Shown one piece after another: positions 18,679 through 29,043 of a stretch of DNA of 64,000 bases. How positions within the stretch are numbered: the first letter of the stretch is position 1; each line of letters begins with the position of its first letter. The notes under the pieces were generated by a model. It did no database searches, had not been told where the DNA came from, and saw only the letters and a list, made by a program, of their open reading frames with translations. The translations under genes and the position numbers were made by a program. This stretch comes from Pseudomonas sp. DC1.2. Lineage in GTDB: Bacteria > Pseudomonadota > Gammaproteobacteria > Pseudomonadales > Pseudomonadaceae. The stretch spans positions 3,229,001-3,293,000 of the forward strand of contig NZ_CP133782.1 of NCBI RefSeq assembly GCF_034351645.1. The letters run 5' to 3'.

Positions 18679-19289
18679 AGCAGCACCTCAGCGCGGTCTA
18701 GCCAGCGTTCGAAGCAGGAGAATGTGTCTTGTGCGGCGCTCACTGCGGCGTGCCGTTCGCCAGCGTCCAAACGTTGAGCGCACAGATAGTCCGTGAATTC
18801 GCGCCAGAATCGCCCCGTGGCGGCGCCATAAATCTCCAGAAACGCAGCGCCTGTGTCGGCATCAAGGTGCAATCGGGCCGCGATCTCACGACGCAAAATC
18901 TGCCCGCCAAGCGTCGCGCCTTCCAGCACATACAGCACGCCCAGGCACGAGCCGGTCGAGACAATCGCTGGCAGCACCTGGCACACCGGCAGCCTCGCGA
19001 TGACGTCATCCGCCAGGCCCAATGCCTGCAAGTCTCGGCGCAGGGTCGCCGTCTTTAGCCGCTCGCTCAAATCGAAGTCGTGCGGTATCAGGCCGCTGGC
19101 TTCGAGGCGTTGTTCAAGGACGTGGTAAAAGCCGTAATAGGCTTGGATCAGAAGCCGGTAATGGCCGGTGTTCAGTGTCGCAGAGAAGAACGGAAGGCGT
19201 TTTTCCAGCGCGATGTGCAACTGGGCTGTCCCGGCCCGAAGGTCCTGAAGCAGCAAGGGCACATCAACGCTACGGGCCTTTGAATGCAT
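18675..19289 (-). CDS. bphO: Biliverdin-producing heme oxygenase
   Basis: This 204-residue all-helical heme oxygenase opens heme to biliverdin, iron and CO, supplying the chromophore for BphP. The proximal heme ligand is probably His25 in GTAQLHIALEKRLP. The distal helix glycines are in GSCLGVLYVLEGATLGGQ. The stop codon overlaps the bphP start (ATGA), the standard bphO-bphP arrangement in pseudomonads. Length and motifs match BphO rather than the iron-uptake enzyme PigA/HemO, and no iron-uptake genes are near. Confidence 0.93.
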   Translation of the reverse strand: MHSKARSVDVPLLLQDLRAGTAQLHIALEKRLPFFSATLNTGHYRLLIQAYYGFYHVLEQRLEASGLIPHDFDLSERLKTATLRRDLQALGLADDVIARLPVCQVLPAIVSTGSCLGVLYVLEGATLGGQILRREIAARLHLDADTGAAFLEIYGAATGRFWREFTDYLCAQRLDAGERHAAVSAAQDTFSCFERWLDRAEVLL

Positions 19290-19582
19290 GTAGATAAGCT
19301 CGAGCAGTGGGCCGGTAGAGGGCCGTGTGGTTCAGTATGAAAAAACTGGGGGACATCGAGGACGATTTTCTAAGAGCCGAGCGATTGCCAAAAAGTTCGG
19401 TAATTTTGAGGCCGCTGAAGTGAGTAAAGCGGCCAAAGCAATCCATGCGCCAGCACCAGAAGCGACTCAGGAAACGTCTACGGACGGCCGTTTTCTTAAA
19501 CACCCACGTGACAACAACGCCATCACGAAAAGAGCATACGTCGGCTTCTCATTGTTATTACTCAAAACTTACAGGAATTTTA

Positions 19583-19611
19583 TGTTTTTGTAACATTTCG
19601 AAACGTATAAT
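19583..19611 (+). promoter_or_regulatory. Sigma70-type promoter of the ABC transporter operon
   Basis: A perfect -10 box TATAAT lies at 19606-19611. A weak -35 (TGTTTT at 19583-19588) precedes it by 17 bp. The 13-mer AACATTTCGAAAC (19592-19604) occupies the spacer, a place where a repressor would block polymerase. The leader to the first gene would be about 390 bases. Confidence 0.55.
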
Positions 19612-19731
19612 CACCCGCGCCCAACCGGTACATCGGCGCCAGACTCAATCCTCCCTGCACGCAGGGCCCGATGGCATCATCAGGCTCCCAGTCCAAATAC
19701 GTATTTCAACCTGCCAAAGGAGCCTCCGCCC

Positions 19732-19827
19732 ATGGATCCCGCCCATTCTCGGTGGGTCATGCAGACAGAAGCTAAGCTCAAAAAAGCCGCGCGCAGTGTT
19801 TACCCGGTAAGTAGCCTTATCGATTAA
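19732..19827 (+). CDS. Possible 31-residue leader peptide
   Basis: A short frame starts with ATG 19732 after AAAGGAG at about 9 bp spacing and ends with TAA at 19825-19827. The product (MDPAHSRWVMQTEAKLKKAA onward) is basic and has no signal peptide. It lies within the probable leader of the ABC transporter mRNA. It could be a small protein, a translated leader or chance. Only the ribosome site and position support it. Confidence 0.35.
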   Translation: MDPAHSRWVMQTEAKLKKAARSVYPVSSLID

Positions 19828-20009
19828 ACGTAGTGTTTGTGCTTCTACCTTTAGCGTTCGCTTGCGTGACCTCACTCTGCTGTTTTGCCAACCCTCAAGA
19901 GTGTGCCGTGCTGTCGCCGCGTACTGAGCTTAATCAGACGTGCACGCTCAAGAAAGTATTGACTTGTGGTCATGCCCTTCCACTCAGAACGCTGCTGGAA
20001 TCACTGCTT

Positions 20010-21752
20010 ATGAACAAAGTGTTCCGTCACTACATCCCGGCCACGACGCTGCGGTTGCTGCCCAACCGCTGGGATTTGATCGCCTTACCGCTGGTGATCG
20101 GCTTTTTGCTGTTCTTCTCGATCGGTGCGCACGAAACCTGGGCACCGATTTCAACGTTGCAGAGCGAAGAAATATCGCTCGATCCGGCTAACCTGCCTGA
20201 ATATGCAATGCGCACCACCCTGCGGATGCTCGCGGCGATGGTCGCATCCTTGGTGTTCACCCTGATTTACGGCACGCTCGCCGCCAAGAGCCGGCGCGCT
20301 GAAAAGCTGCTGGTCCCGGTGCTGGACATCCTGCAATCAGTGCCCGTACTGGGCTACATCTCGTTCACGGTGACATTTTTCCTGCTGCTGTTTCCGGGCC
20401 GGGTACTCGGTGCTGAGTTCGCCGCGATTTTTGCGATCTTTACCAGTCAGGCCTGGAACATGACGTTCAGCTTCTACCAGTCACTGCGCATGCTGCCCAG
20501 CGATCTGGAAGAAGTGTCCAGCAACCTTCAACTGTCCGGCTGGCAAAAGTTCTGGAAGCTCGACGTGCCTTTCGCCATACCGGGGCTGGTCTGGAACATG
20601 ATGATGAGCATGTCCGGCGGCTGGTTCTTCGTGGTGGCCTCCGAAGCCATCACCGTCGGTGACAAGAGCGTCATGCTGCCTGGGGTCGGTTCTTACCTGG
20701 CGATCGCTATCCAACAGCAAGACCTGCACGCCGTGGGCTACGTGATTGTGGCAATGGTCGCGGTCATCCTGATCTATGACCAATTCCTGTTCCGGCCTCT
20801 GGTGGCCTGGGCCGACAAATTCCGCATGGAAACCACCGCGTCCCAGTCCGGCGCGCCGGAGTCCTGGGTGTTGAAGCTGATCCAGCGCACCCGGATGGTC
20901 CAGCGTATCTTGCGGCCGATCACCCGCACCATTGGCCGAATCGGCAATAAGCGCTTCAGCCTGCCGCGTTCAACGTTCAAAGGCATACCCTCCAGCCCAG
21001 CCACTTCGCGGGCGATTGATTGGGTCTGGGGATCGCTGATTGCAGCACTGACGCTGTACGCGCTGTACCACATTGCGCGCTACGTCGGCAGCGAGGTCAC
21101 ACTCGCCGAGGTCGGGCATGTGATCGTTTTGGGCCTGATAACCCTGTTACGGGTGGTGCTGTTGATCGTGGTGGCTTCATTGATCTGGGTGCCGCTGGGC
21201 GTGCTGATCGGCTTGCGCCCGCATTTGGCGGAAAAAATCCAGCCACTGGCCCAGTTCCTCGCCGCCTTCCCGGCGAACCTGCTGTTTCCGGTGTTTGTCA
21301 TCGTGATTCTGCGTTATCAGTTGAACCCGGATGTCTGGCTGAGCCCGCTGATCGTGCTGGGTACTCAGTGGTACATCCTGTTCAACGTGATTGCCGGGGC
21401 GAGCGCGTTCCCGAATGACTTCCGGGAAGCGGCGGCCAACTTCCGCATCCGCGGCTGGCTGTGGTGGCGCAAGATCATGCTGCCGGGCATCTTCCCCTAT
21501 TACGTGACCGGTGCAATCACGGCCTCTGGCGGTGCGTGGAACGCCAGTATCGTTTCCGAATTCGTTTCATGGGGCCAGGACAAAGTCGTCGCTCACGGTT
21601 TAGGCGCCTATATCGCCCAGACCACCGCTGACGGTGATTTCCCGAAAATCACGCTGGGCGTGGTGGTGATGTCGATCTTTGTCGTGGCTTTCAATCGATT
21701 GGTATGGCGGCCGATGTACGCCATGGCCGAAAACAAACTCCGTCTGAATTAA
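20010..21752 (+). CDS. Double-length ABC transporter permease (NitT/TauT/Ssu type)
   Basis: From ATG 20010 (MNKVFRHYIPATTLRLLPNR) this is 580 residues; upstream in-frame non-ATG codons lack ribosome sites. It holds two binding-protein-dependent permease domains in one chain (about residues 70-270 and 370-570). Each has an EAA-type cytoplasmic loop (SSNLQLSGWQKFWKLDVP and AAANFRIRGWLWWRKIMLPG). Usually one such domain is made per gene and dimerises, so this chain forms the whole membrane channel. Its stop overlaps the ATPase start (TAATG). No periplasmic binding protein gene is adjacent, so the substrate is unknown; the family handles nitrate, sulfonates, bicarbonate and similar ions. Confidence 0.88.
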   Translation: MNKVFRHYIPATTLRLLPNRWDLIALPLVIGFLLFFSIGAHETWAPISTLQSEEISLDPANLPEYAMRTTLRMLAAMVASLVFTLIYGTLAAKSRRAEKLLVPVLDILQSVPVLGYISFTVTFFLLLFPGRVLGAEFAAIFAIFTSQAWNMTFSFYQSLRMLPSDLEEVSSNLQLSGWQKFWKLDVPFAIPGLVWNMMMSMSGGWFFVVASEAITVGDKSVMLPGVGSYLAIAIQQQDLHAVGYVIVAMVAVILIYDQFLFRPLVAWADKFRMETTASQSGAPESWVLKLIQRTRMVQRILRPITRTIGRIGNKRFSLPRSTFKGIPSSPATSRAIDWVWGSLIAALTLYALYHIARYVGSEVTLAEVGHVIVLGLITLLRVVLLIVVASLIWVPLGVLIGLRPHLAEKIQPLAQFLAAFPANLLFPVFVIVILRYQLNPDVWLSPLIVLGTQWYILFNVIAGASAFPNDFREAAANFRIRGWLWWRKIMLPGIFPYYVTGAITASGGAWNASIVSEFVSWGQDKVVAHGLGAYIAQTTADGDFPKITLGVVVMSIFVVAFNRLVWRPMYAMAENKLRLN

Positions 21753-23089
21753 TGGGATTCGATTTCATGAATACCTATACCGAACACACCGCTGCAACCC
21801 CCGAGATCTACTCGCTCAATAATGTGAATCGAGCGTTTGGCAAAGGCAAAGACGAGTTGCAAGTGCTCAGCGGAGTTGATCTGACACTGCGCGAAGGCGA
21901 GATCGTCGGCATGCTGGGCCGCTCCGGATCCGGCAAATCGACGTTGCTGCGCATTATCGCGGGCCTGATACAACCCTCATCCGGCGAGGTCAGGTACAAC
22001 GGCTCGTTGCTCACCGGCCCGGCCGAAGGCGTAGCCATGGTCTTTCAGACCTTTGCACTGTTCCCTTGGCTGACCGTCCTCGAAAACGTGGAAGCCGGCC
22101 TGCAAGCGCTGCAAGTAGAGCGCAAGGCCTCGCGCCAGCGTGCCCTGGCGGCGATTGACCTGATCGGCCTCGACGGCTTCGAAAACGCCTACCCCCGAGA
22201 ACTCTCCGGCGGTATGCGCCAACGCGTCGGGTTTGCCCGCGCCCTGGTGGTGAACCCTACCCTGCTGTTGATGGACGAGCCTTTCTCGGCGCTGGACGTA
22301 TTGACCGCAGAAACGTTGCGCAACGACCTGCTGGATTTGTGGAGCGGTAAACAACTGCCGATCAAATCCATCCTGATCGTGACGCACAACATCGAAGAAG
22401 CAGTCCTGATGTGTGACCGTATTCTGGTCTTGTCATCAAACCCCGGACGGGTCGTGGCCGAAATCAAAGTACCGTTTGCTCATCCACGCAACCGGCTGGA
22501 CCCAACCTTTCGGCAAATGGTCGATGACATCTATGCCTTGATGACCGACCGCCGCAGCGCTGACGCCAGCACCGGTAAAGCCGAGTTGAAGATGAGCAGC
22601 CCGCTGCCAGAGGTGTCCACCAACCTGATGGCCGGCCTGATCGAAACCCTCGCGGCCGAGCCTTACAACGGCGGTGCCGGGCTGCCGGATGTGGCAGAAC
22701 GGCGCTTGCTGGAAGTCGACGATCTGTTCCCCGTAGCCGAGATGCTGGAGCACTTGGGCTTCGCCGAACTCAAGGGCGCCGACATCACCCTGACTGAGGC
22801 TGGCAAGCTGTTCGCTGACTATGGCACCCAAGAGCGCAAAACCCTGTTTGCCGAGCACCTGCTCAAACATGTGCCGCTGGCCGCACGTATTCGCCAGGTC
22901 TTGCTGGAACGCAACGGACACCGGGCACCACGGGTGCGCTTTGAGCAGGAGCTGGAAGACTCGCTCACTGAAGCGTTTGTGGAGAAAACCCTCGAAAGCG
23001 TGATCACCTGGGGGCGCTACGCCGAAATATTCTCGTATGACGACCATACCGAGACGTTCAGCCTGGACGACGTTGAGGGCAGCGTTTAA
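21752..23089 (+). CDS. ABC transporter ATPase with C-terminal AAA-associated domain
   Basis: This 445-residue protein could start at 21752 (overlapping the permease stop) or 21767. The N-terminal half is a NitT/TauT-type ATPase with Walker A GRSGSGKST, signature LSGGMRQRVGFAR and Walker B LLLMDEPFSALD. The C-terminal half (about residues 285-440) is the accessory domain called AAA-associated, found on some nitrate/sulfonate/bicarbonate ATPases and probably regulatory. It pairs with the double permease to make a two-gene transporter and is followed by a strong terminator. Confidence 0.88.
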   Translation: MGFDFMNTYTEHTAATPEIYSLNNVNRAFGKGKDELQVLSGVDLTLREGEIVGMLGRSGSGKSTLLRIIAGLIQPSSGEVRYNGSLLTGPAEGVAMVFQTFALFPWLTVLENVEAGLQALQVERKASRQRALAAIDLIGLDGFENAYPRELSGGMRQRVGFARALVVNPTLLLMDEPFSALDVLTAETLRNDLLDLWSGKQLPIKSILIVTHNIEEAVLMCDRILVLSSNPGRVVAEIKVPFAHPRNRLDPTFRQMVDDIYALMTDRRSADASTGKAELKMSSPLPEVSTNLMAGLIETLAAEPYNGGAGLPDVAERRLLEVDDLFPVAEMLEHLGFAELKGADITLTEAGKLFADYGTQERKTLFAEHLLKHVPLAARIRQVLLERNGHRAPRVRFEQELEDSLTEAFVEKTLESVITWGRYAEIFSYDDHTETFSLDDVEGSV

Positions 23090-23125
23090 CACCGCTCGCA
23101 CGCGCCGTCCTACCGCGATAAACAA

Positions 23126-23159
23126 GCCCCGTCCTTCTAACAAGGGACGGGGCTTTTTT
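23126..23159 (+). terminator. Rho-independent terminator of the ABC operon
   Basis: GCCCCGTCC (23126-23134) pairs with GGACGGGGC (23145-23153), followed by six T. It lies 36 bp after the ATPase stop. Confidence 0.9.
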
Positions 23160-23274
23160 GCAGCCAAGGTCCTTGACGCCGGCAAACAGGACGGCGTCTT
23201 CACCGGCAACGACAGCTCGGGCTTCACCCCTCTTCAGCAGGCGCTTACTCGCAGGCCCACTGGATCAGCACCAA

Positions 23275-23287
23275 AACATTTCGAAAC
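23275..23287. repeat. Second copy of the 13-mer AACATTTCGAAAC
   Basis: This is identical to 19592-19604 in the ABC transporter promoter. The core TTTCGAAA is palindromic, so the element may be a protein-binding site shared by the regions flanking the operon. Confidence 0.5.
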
Positions 23288-23362
23288 ATAACCAGGCAGG
23301 CTTGATGAAGACCTCGCATAGGCGGGATGCCTGGTCCCACACATCAGGCTGGCGCGCTGTTA

Positions 23363-23399
23363 AAAGACAATGCCTATCAGCCCTGAATACTCATCCTAT
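23363..23399 (+). promoter_or_regulatory. Degenerate OxyR-like site upstream of katG
   Basis: CTAT at 23374-23377 and CTAT at 23396-23399 are 22 bp apart, the spacing between equivalent elements of the OxyR consensus. A partial ATAG-like tetramer (AAAG, 23363-23366) is also at the right distance, but the other half-element is poor. It lies about 180 bp upstream of katG. Confidence 0.25.
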
Positions 23400-23571
23400 T
23401 AGCCGAGTCGTCCAGACGGGTCTAACCTCCTCCCCACTGCCACGCTGCCGGGAAGAGAGAAATGAGTGACCAATATCGTTAGTCCCGCAGCTTGGCCATT
23501 AATTTTGCTCGTCAATACTTAGAGCCCAAACAGGGCCCAATAACCTGATGAACACGACCCGAGGTAGCTAG

Positions 23572-25836
<2,265 letters not shown>

Positions 25837-25858
25837 CGGGTACGTTAGACCGTCTGAC

Positions 25859-25896
25859 AGCCCACTGCACCGATCACGGTCAGTGGGCTTTTTTTT
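25859..25896 (+). terminator. Rho-independent terminator of katG
   Basis: AGCCCACTG (25859-25867) and CAGTGGGCT (25881-25889) form a perfect stem followed by eight T. Confidence 0.92.
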
Positions 25897-26081
25897 CTTT
25901 ACGCGTTGACACGTTACGGGGCGACTTCACTCCTTCGCTAGACGTCTTTCTCATCAGGCAATACACGCGGTAAAAGACTTGACGCGTCACCTCGCAAAGT
26001 GGGAAAACAGGCGCGGCCCAAACCGGTGACTCAAATCACGAGCTGGGTCACTTCGAGAATCAAGGAAGACTCATCGACGCC

Positions 26082-27101
26082 ATGAAAACTTTAGTGTGTT
26101 TACTGATCGCCACCCTGATTGGCAGGGTATTGCAGTACGCCGGTGTCCCGCATGGCCTTCTGTTGGGCTCGATACTCGCGACCGCCCTGATCGTCAGCAA
26201 TCTGCGTTTTGCTCCCACGCTGCGTTTCGCACTGGGTTATGTGCAAATCGTGCTGGGCATCGCCACCGGCCTGATGTTCGAATCGTGGAACAGCCAAACG
26301 GCGGCGACCATGCTGCCCAGTCTCGGCATCATGTTGCTGTGCCTGAGCGTGCAAATCGTGGCGGGCAGTTTCTGGCTGTTCAGAGTCTCGGGATGGAACC
26401 TGAAGGACTCACTGTTGGCCGTCTACCCCGGCGCGCTCGCCGCTGTGTTCGACCTGCTGGAATCTGAACGCGCGTCAAACAAGGTCATCGTCGTGCATCT
26501 GGTTCGCCTACTGTCGATCACCCTTCTGGTCACCCTTCTGATTCCAGGCTCGACCGAGGTCGCCCTTGCCGAACCCCAACCGCTGGTGATGAGCACACTG
26601 CTGACACTGCTGTCGCTGATCGTCTTGTGCCTGGCGCTTGGCCGCGTGCTGCTACGCATCGGCGTCCCGGCACCGTTCATGCTCACGGCGATCGTCAGCA
26701 CTGCCCTCTACATCAAGCTGGGCTATCTCCACGCCTTCCAGATGCCGCCCTTGAGCATCGAAGCAGCCACGATTCTGCTGGGTGTACTGATTGGCTCGAA
26801 ATTCAAGGACATCACCTTCGCCGAGCTGATTCGTCATGGACGGGCTGGTCTGCTCGCCGTGGCGCTGATGTTGCTGATTGCAGCGACGTTTGCCGGTGTG
26901 GCCGGGCGGCTCATGGGCAATGATCCGCTGTCGTTGTGGCTGGCCTATATGCCGGGTGCCATAGAAACCATCGCCATCGTCGCGTTCAGTGGCGGGCTGA
27001 ATGTGGTGTTCATCCTGACGCATCATCTGGTACGAATGGTTGCGCTGCACTTCGCGCCGGCATTGATCGTCCAAGCACGGCGCTGGCGGGTCGATGCCTG
27101 A
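26082..27101 (+). CDS. AbrB-family membrane protein (ammonia monooxygenase-type annotation)
   Basis: This 339-residue protein is almost entirely hydrophobic, with about nine to ten membrane helices. It shows the two-fold internal repeat of the AbrB family (GVPHGLLLGSILATALIV and GVPAPFMLTAIVSTALYI). The conserved segments VYPGALAAVF and YMPGAIETIAIVAFSGG also recur between halves. Members are often annotated as putative ammonia monooxygenase or as AidB regulator, which is misleading; it is a probable transporter of unknown substrate. It lies alone downstream of katG with its own upstream region. Confidence 0.8.
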   Translation: MKTLVCLLIATLIGRVLQYAGVPHGLLLGSILATALIVSNLRFAPTLRFALGYVQIVLGIATGLMFESWNSQTAATMLPSLGIMLLCLSVQIVAGSFWLFRVSGWNLKDSLLAVYPGALAAVFDLLESERASNKVIVVHLVRLLSITLLVTLLIPGSTEVALAEPQPLVMSTLLTLLSLIVLCLALGRVLLRIGVPAPFMLTAIVSTALYIKLGYLHAFQMPPLSIEAATILLGVLIGSKFKDITFAELIRHGRAGLLAVALMLLIAATFAGVAGRLMGNDPLSLWLAYMPGAIETIAIVAFSGGLNVVFILTHHLVRMVALHFAPALIVQARRWRVDA

Positions 27102-27180
27102 TCAAGCGCCCCAGCGTCGAGTGTTTCGCCCGTTCGCACAGCGATTTATTTGAGGCGAAACGCTATCTGCCGGTCACCAA

Positions 27181-27204
27181 AACGCCTCGCAAGGTGGAGG
27201 CGTT
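27181..27204 (-). terminator. Hairpin downstream of the small peptide gene
   Basis: AACGCCTC (27181-27188) and GAGGCGTT (27197-27204) are exact inverted arms. Read on the minus strand the stem ends in GTTTTGG, a weak T-run, about 27 bases after the stop of the 27-residue peptide gene. Confidence 0.45.
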
Positions 27205-27230
27205 CTGCGTGTTGCTCATCGTAGAAAAAT

Positions 27231-27314
27231 CTATACGGGAGAAATCGTGGCGAGGGCACCAATCAGAATGGTCAACACCAGAAATCCACCCAGAAAAATT
27301 GCCATCTTAGCCAT
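27231..27314 (-). CDS. 27-residue single-pass membrane peptide
   Basis: ATG at 27312-27314 (minus strand) follows a near-perfect ribosome site TAGGAGG with 4-base spacing. The stop TAG is at 27231-27233. The product is MAKMAIFLGGFLVLTILIGA plus seven residues ending in SPV. Residues 5-23 form one hydrophobic helix after a short basic N-terminus, the layout of small inner-membrane proteins. A hairpin follows the stop. The strong ribosome site, hydrophobic coherence and intergenic position argue for a real gene. Function is unknown; it might modulate a membrane complex. Confidence 0.65.
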   Translation of the reverse strand: MAKMAIFLGGFLVLTILIGALATISPV

Positions 27315-27577
27315 CGGGCCTCCTACAAAATGAATGTGCGGTACAACCGCTAGCGCGACTGCTTAGTGTGCCGCCATTGTGAGCCGCGATCGGGGTGCAT
27401 TACAGATGCACCTGACGACGAAAAATACGGTGCAGAACAGCCACAGCTCCTAACCAGGCAGGCACCTCTGAATTTTTTGGCGTCAAAACATAATTCTGTT
27501 GAGCGCTATTAAGCGCCGCATTCGCTAGCCGATATGGGATTAGGTTCCTTTAGTTTCGGGTCTCACTGGGGTGCGTC

Positions 27578-28933
27578 ATGTTTAATAAAACTCTGAAAAG
27601 TGAACTGACGGCAAGGACAGCCGAAGTAGCGGTATACAAGGGATTGATTGGTGCTCTGGAGCGCTCAATGGCGGTGGTTGAATTTAGCCTGGAGGGTAAG
27701 GTTCTTCGCGCCAACGATAATTTTTTGAACACGATGGGCTATCGCGCAGACCAGTTGCCAGGAAAATCTCATCGCGACTTTTGTTTGCCGACGCTGACGC
27801 GTAGCACCGAATACAGTGAATTTTGGCGCCAGCTTCGCGATGGGAAATGCGTCTCTGGCACCTTCCAGCGTATCGGTGGCCAGGGACAAAATGTTTGGCT
27901 GGAGGCCAGCTATAACCCCGTGACGGATGAACACGGGCAAGTCTTTAAGGTGGTCAAGTACGCGCTGGACGTCACCACCCAAGTCGTACAAGAGGCTGAA
28001 ACCCGTGGCAAGCTGGCGGCACTCGATCGTGCCATGGCGGTTATCGAGTTCGACCTGAATGGCAATATCCTGACGGCAAACGATAACTTTCTCACGACCA
28101 TGGGTTACGCCATAACCGAGCTGAAGGGCAAGCACCATCGAGTGTTCTGTGAACCCAGCTTGGTAAACAGTGCCGATTACCTCGACTTCTGGCGTCGCCT
28201 AAACGCGGGGGAGTTCTTTAGCGGGCAGTTCAAGCGTCTCGCTAAACACGGTCGAATCGTATGGCTGGAAGCGACCTACAACCCTGTCTACGATGCCGAA
28301 GGCAAGTTGAGCAAAATCGTAAAGTTTGCGACTGACATCACCGAGCGAGTGGAAAAATTCGAAGAGGACTCACGCGGCGCTTCGCGTGCTTATCACATCT
28401 CCGCAGAAACAGAGAAAGTCGCCGAACAGGGCGCGCAGGTGATTCAGCAGACTGCGGCAGAGATGCGTCTGATCGCCGACAACATCGGCGCATCGGCGCG
28501 CCTGGTTGGGCAGCTAGGTGACCGCTCCGAACAGATCACCGCCATCGTCAATACCATTCGCGGCATCGCTGATCAGACCAATCTGCTGGCGCTTAACGCC
28601 GCGATTGAAGCGGCTCGTGCCGGCGATCAAGGCAGGGGCTTTGCGGTGGTGGCTGACGAAGTCCGGCAACTGGCAGGACGCACCAGCCGTTCGACCGCTG
28701 AAATTGCGGAAATGATCGGCAAGATCCTGTCCGAAACCCGCGATGCGGTGTCCAGCATGAACATCACGCAGGAAGGCGCACAACGCGGTGTCACCCTGGC
28801 CGACCAAGCCGGTTTGGTTATCTTGCAAATCCGCACTGGCACAAGTGATGCAGTGGCAGCGGTGAGCATGTTCGCCACCAAACTTGACGAGTCCGACGTG
28901 ATTCCAAAAACGGCTGTCAGCTGGGTGGGCTGA
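27578..28933 (+). CDS. bdlA: Cytoplasmic PAS-PAS chemoreceptor (BdlA/Aer type)
   Basis: This 451-residue protein has two tandem PAS domains (about residues 25-140 and 145-262) and a methyl-accepting signalling domain (about 270-430). The PAS domains share [24 protein letters not shown] and DFWRQL/DFWRRL segments, so they are internal duplicates. The hairpin tip is intact ([36 protein letters not shown]). No membrane helix is present, so it is cytoplasmic, like P. aeruginosa BdlA, which controls biofilm dispersion. PAS pockets in this family often bind heme or flavin. The bdlA name is by architecture and length. Confidence 0.75.
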   Translation: MFNKTLKSELTARTAEVAVYKGLIGALERSMAVVEFSLEGKVLRANDNFLNTMGYRADQLPGKSHRDFCLPTLTRSTEYSEFWRQLRDGKCVSGTFQRIGGQGQNVWLEASYNPVTDEHGQVFKVVKYALDVTTQVVQEAETRGKLAALDRAMAVIEFDLNGNILTANDNFLTTMGYAITELKGKHHRVFCEPSLVNSADYLDFWRRLNAGEFFSGQFKRLAKHGRIVWLEATYNPVYDAEGKLSKIVKFATDITERVEKFEEDSRGASRAYHISAETEKVAEQGAQVIQQTAAEMRLIADNIGASARLVGQLGDRSEQITAIVNTIRGIADQTNLLALNAAIEAARAGDQGRGFAVVADEVRQLAGRTSRSTAEIAEMIGKILSETRDAVSSMNITQEGAQRGVTLADQAGLVILQIRTGTSDAVAAVSMFATKLDESDVIPKTAVSWVG

Positions 28934-28990
28934 CGCACTCAGCGCGAACGAATACCCTGCGCTATTGCGCCTTGCACACTCAATTAGCAC

Positions 28991-29028
28991 AAAAAAGCCC
29001 ACTGACCGTTACCGGTTCAGTGGGCTTT
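28991..29028. terminator. Bidirectional terminator between bdlA-like and mqo genes
   Basis: AAAAGCCCACTGA on the left pairs with TCAGTGGGCTTTT on the right, with extra ACCG/CGGT pairing toward the loop. A- and T-runs on either side make it usable for both convergent transcripts. Confidence 0.88.
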
Positions 29029-29043
29029 TGACTGGGCCTCTGG

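Larger units (their letters stand above)
19290..20009. promoter_or_regulatory. 720-bp leader region upstream of the ABC transporter operon
   Basis: This gap is AT-richer than its surroundings, mainly at 19340-19620. It contains a promoter with a perfect TATAAT at 19606-19611, a 13-mer repeated downstream of the operon, and a possible 31-codon leader frame at 19732-19827. Other short frames in it (for example from 19327 or 19337) have no convincing ribosome site or family resemblance. Confidence 0.5.
27102..27577. other. 476-bp region holding a small minus-strand gene
   Basis: It contains the 27-codon membrane peptide gene at 27231-27314 and a hairpin at 27181-27204. The remainder, 27315-27577, carries the promoter regions of that gene and of the chemoreceptor; nothing else is seen. 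Confidence 0.5.

Noticed and set aside
19327..19593. An 88-codon frame in the AT-rich leader before the ABC operon
   Set aside because: Non-ATG start without a ribosome site, and it crosses into the probable promoter region. Not recognised as any family.
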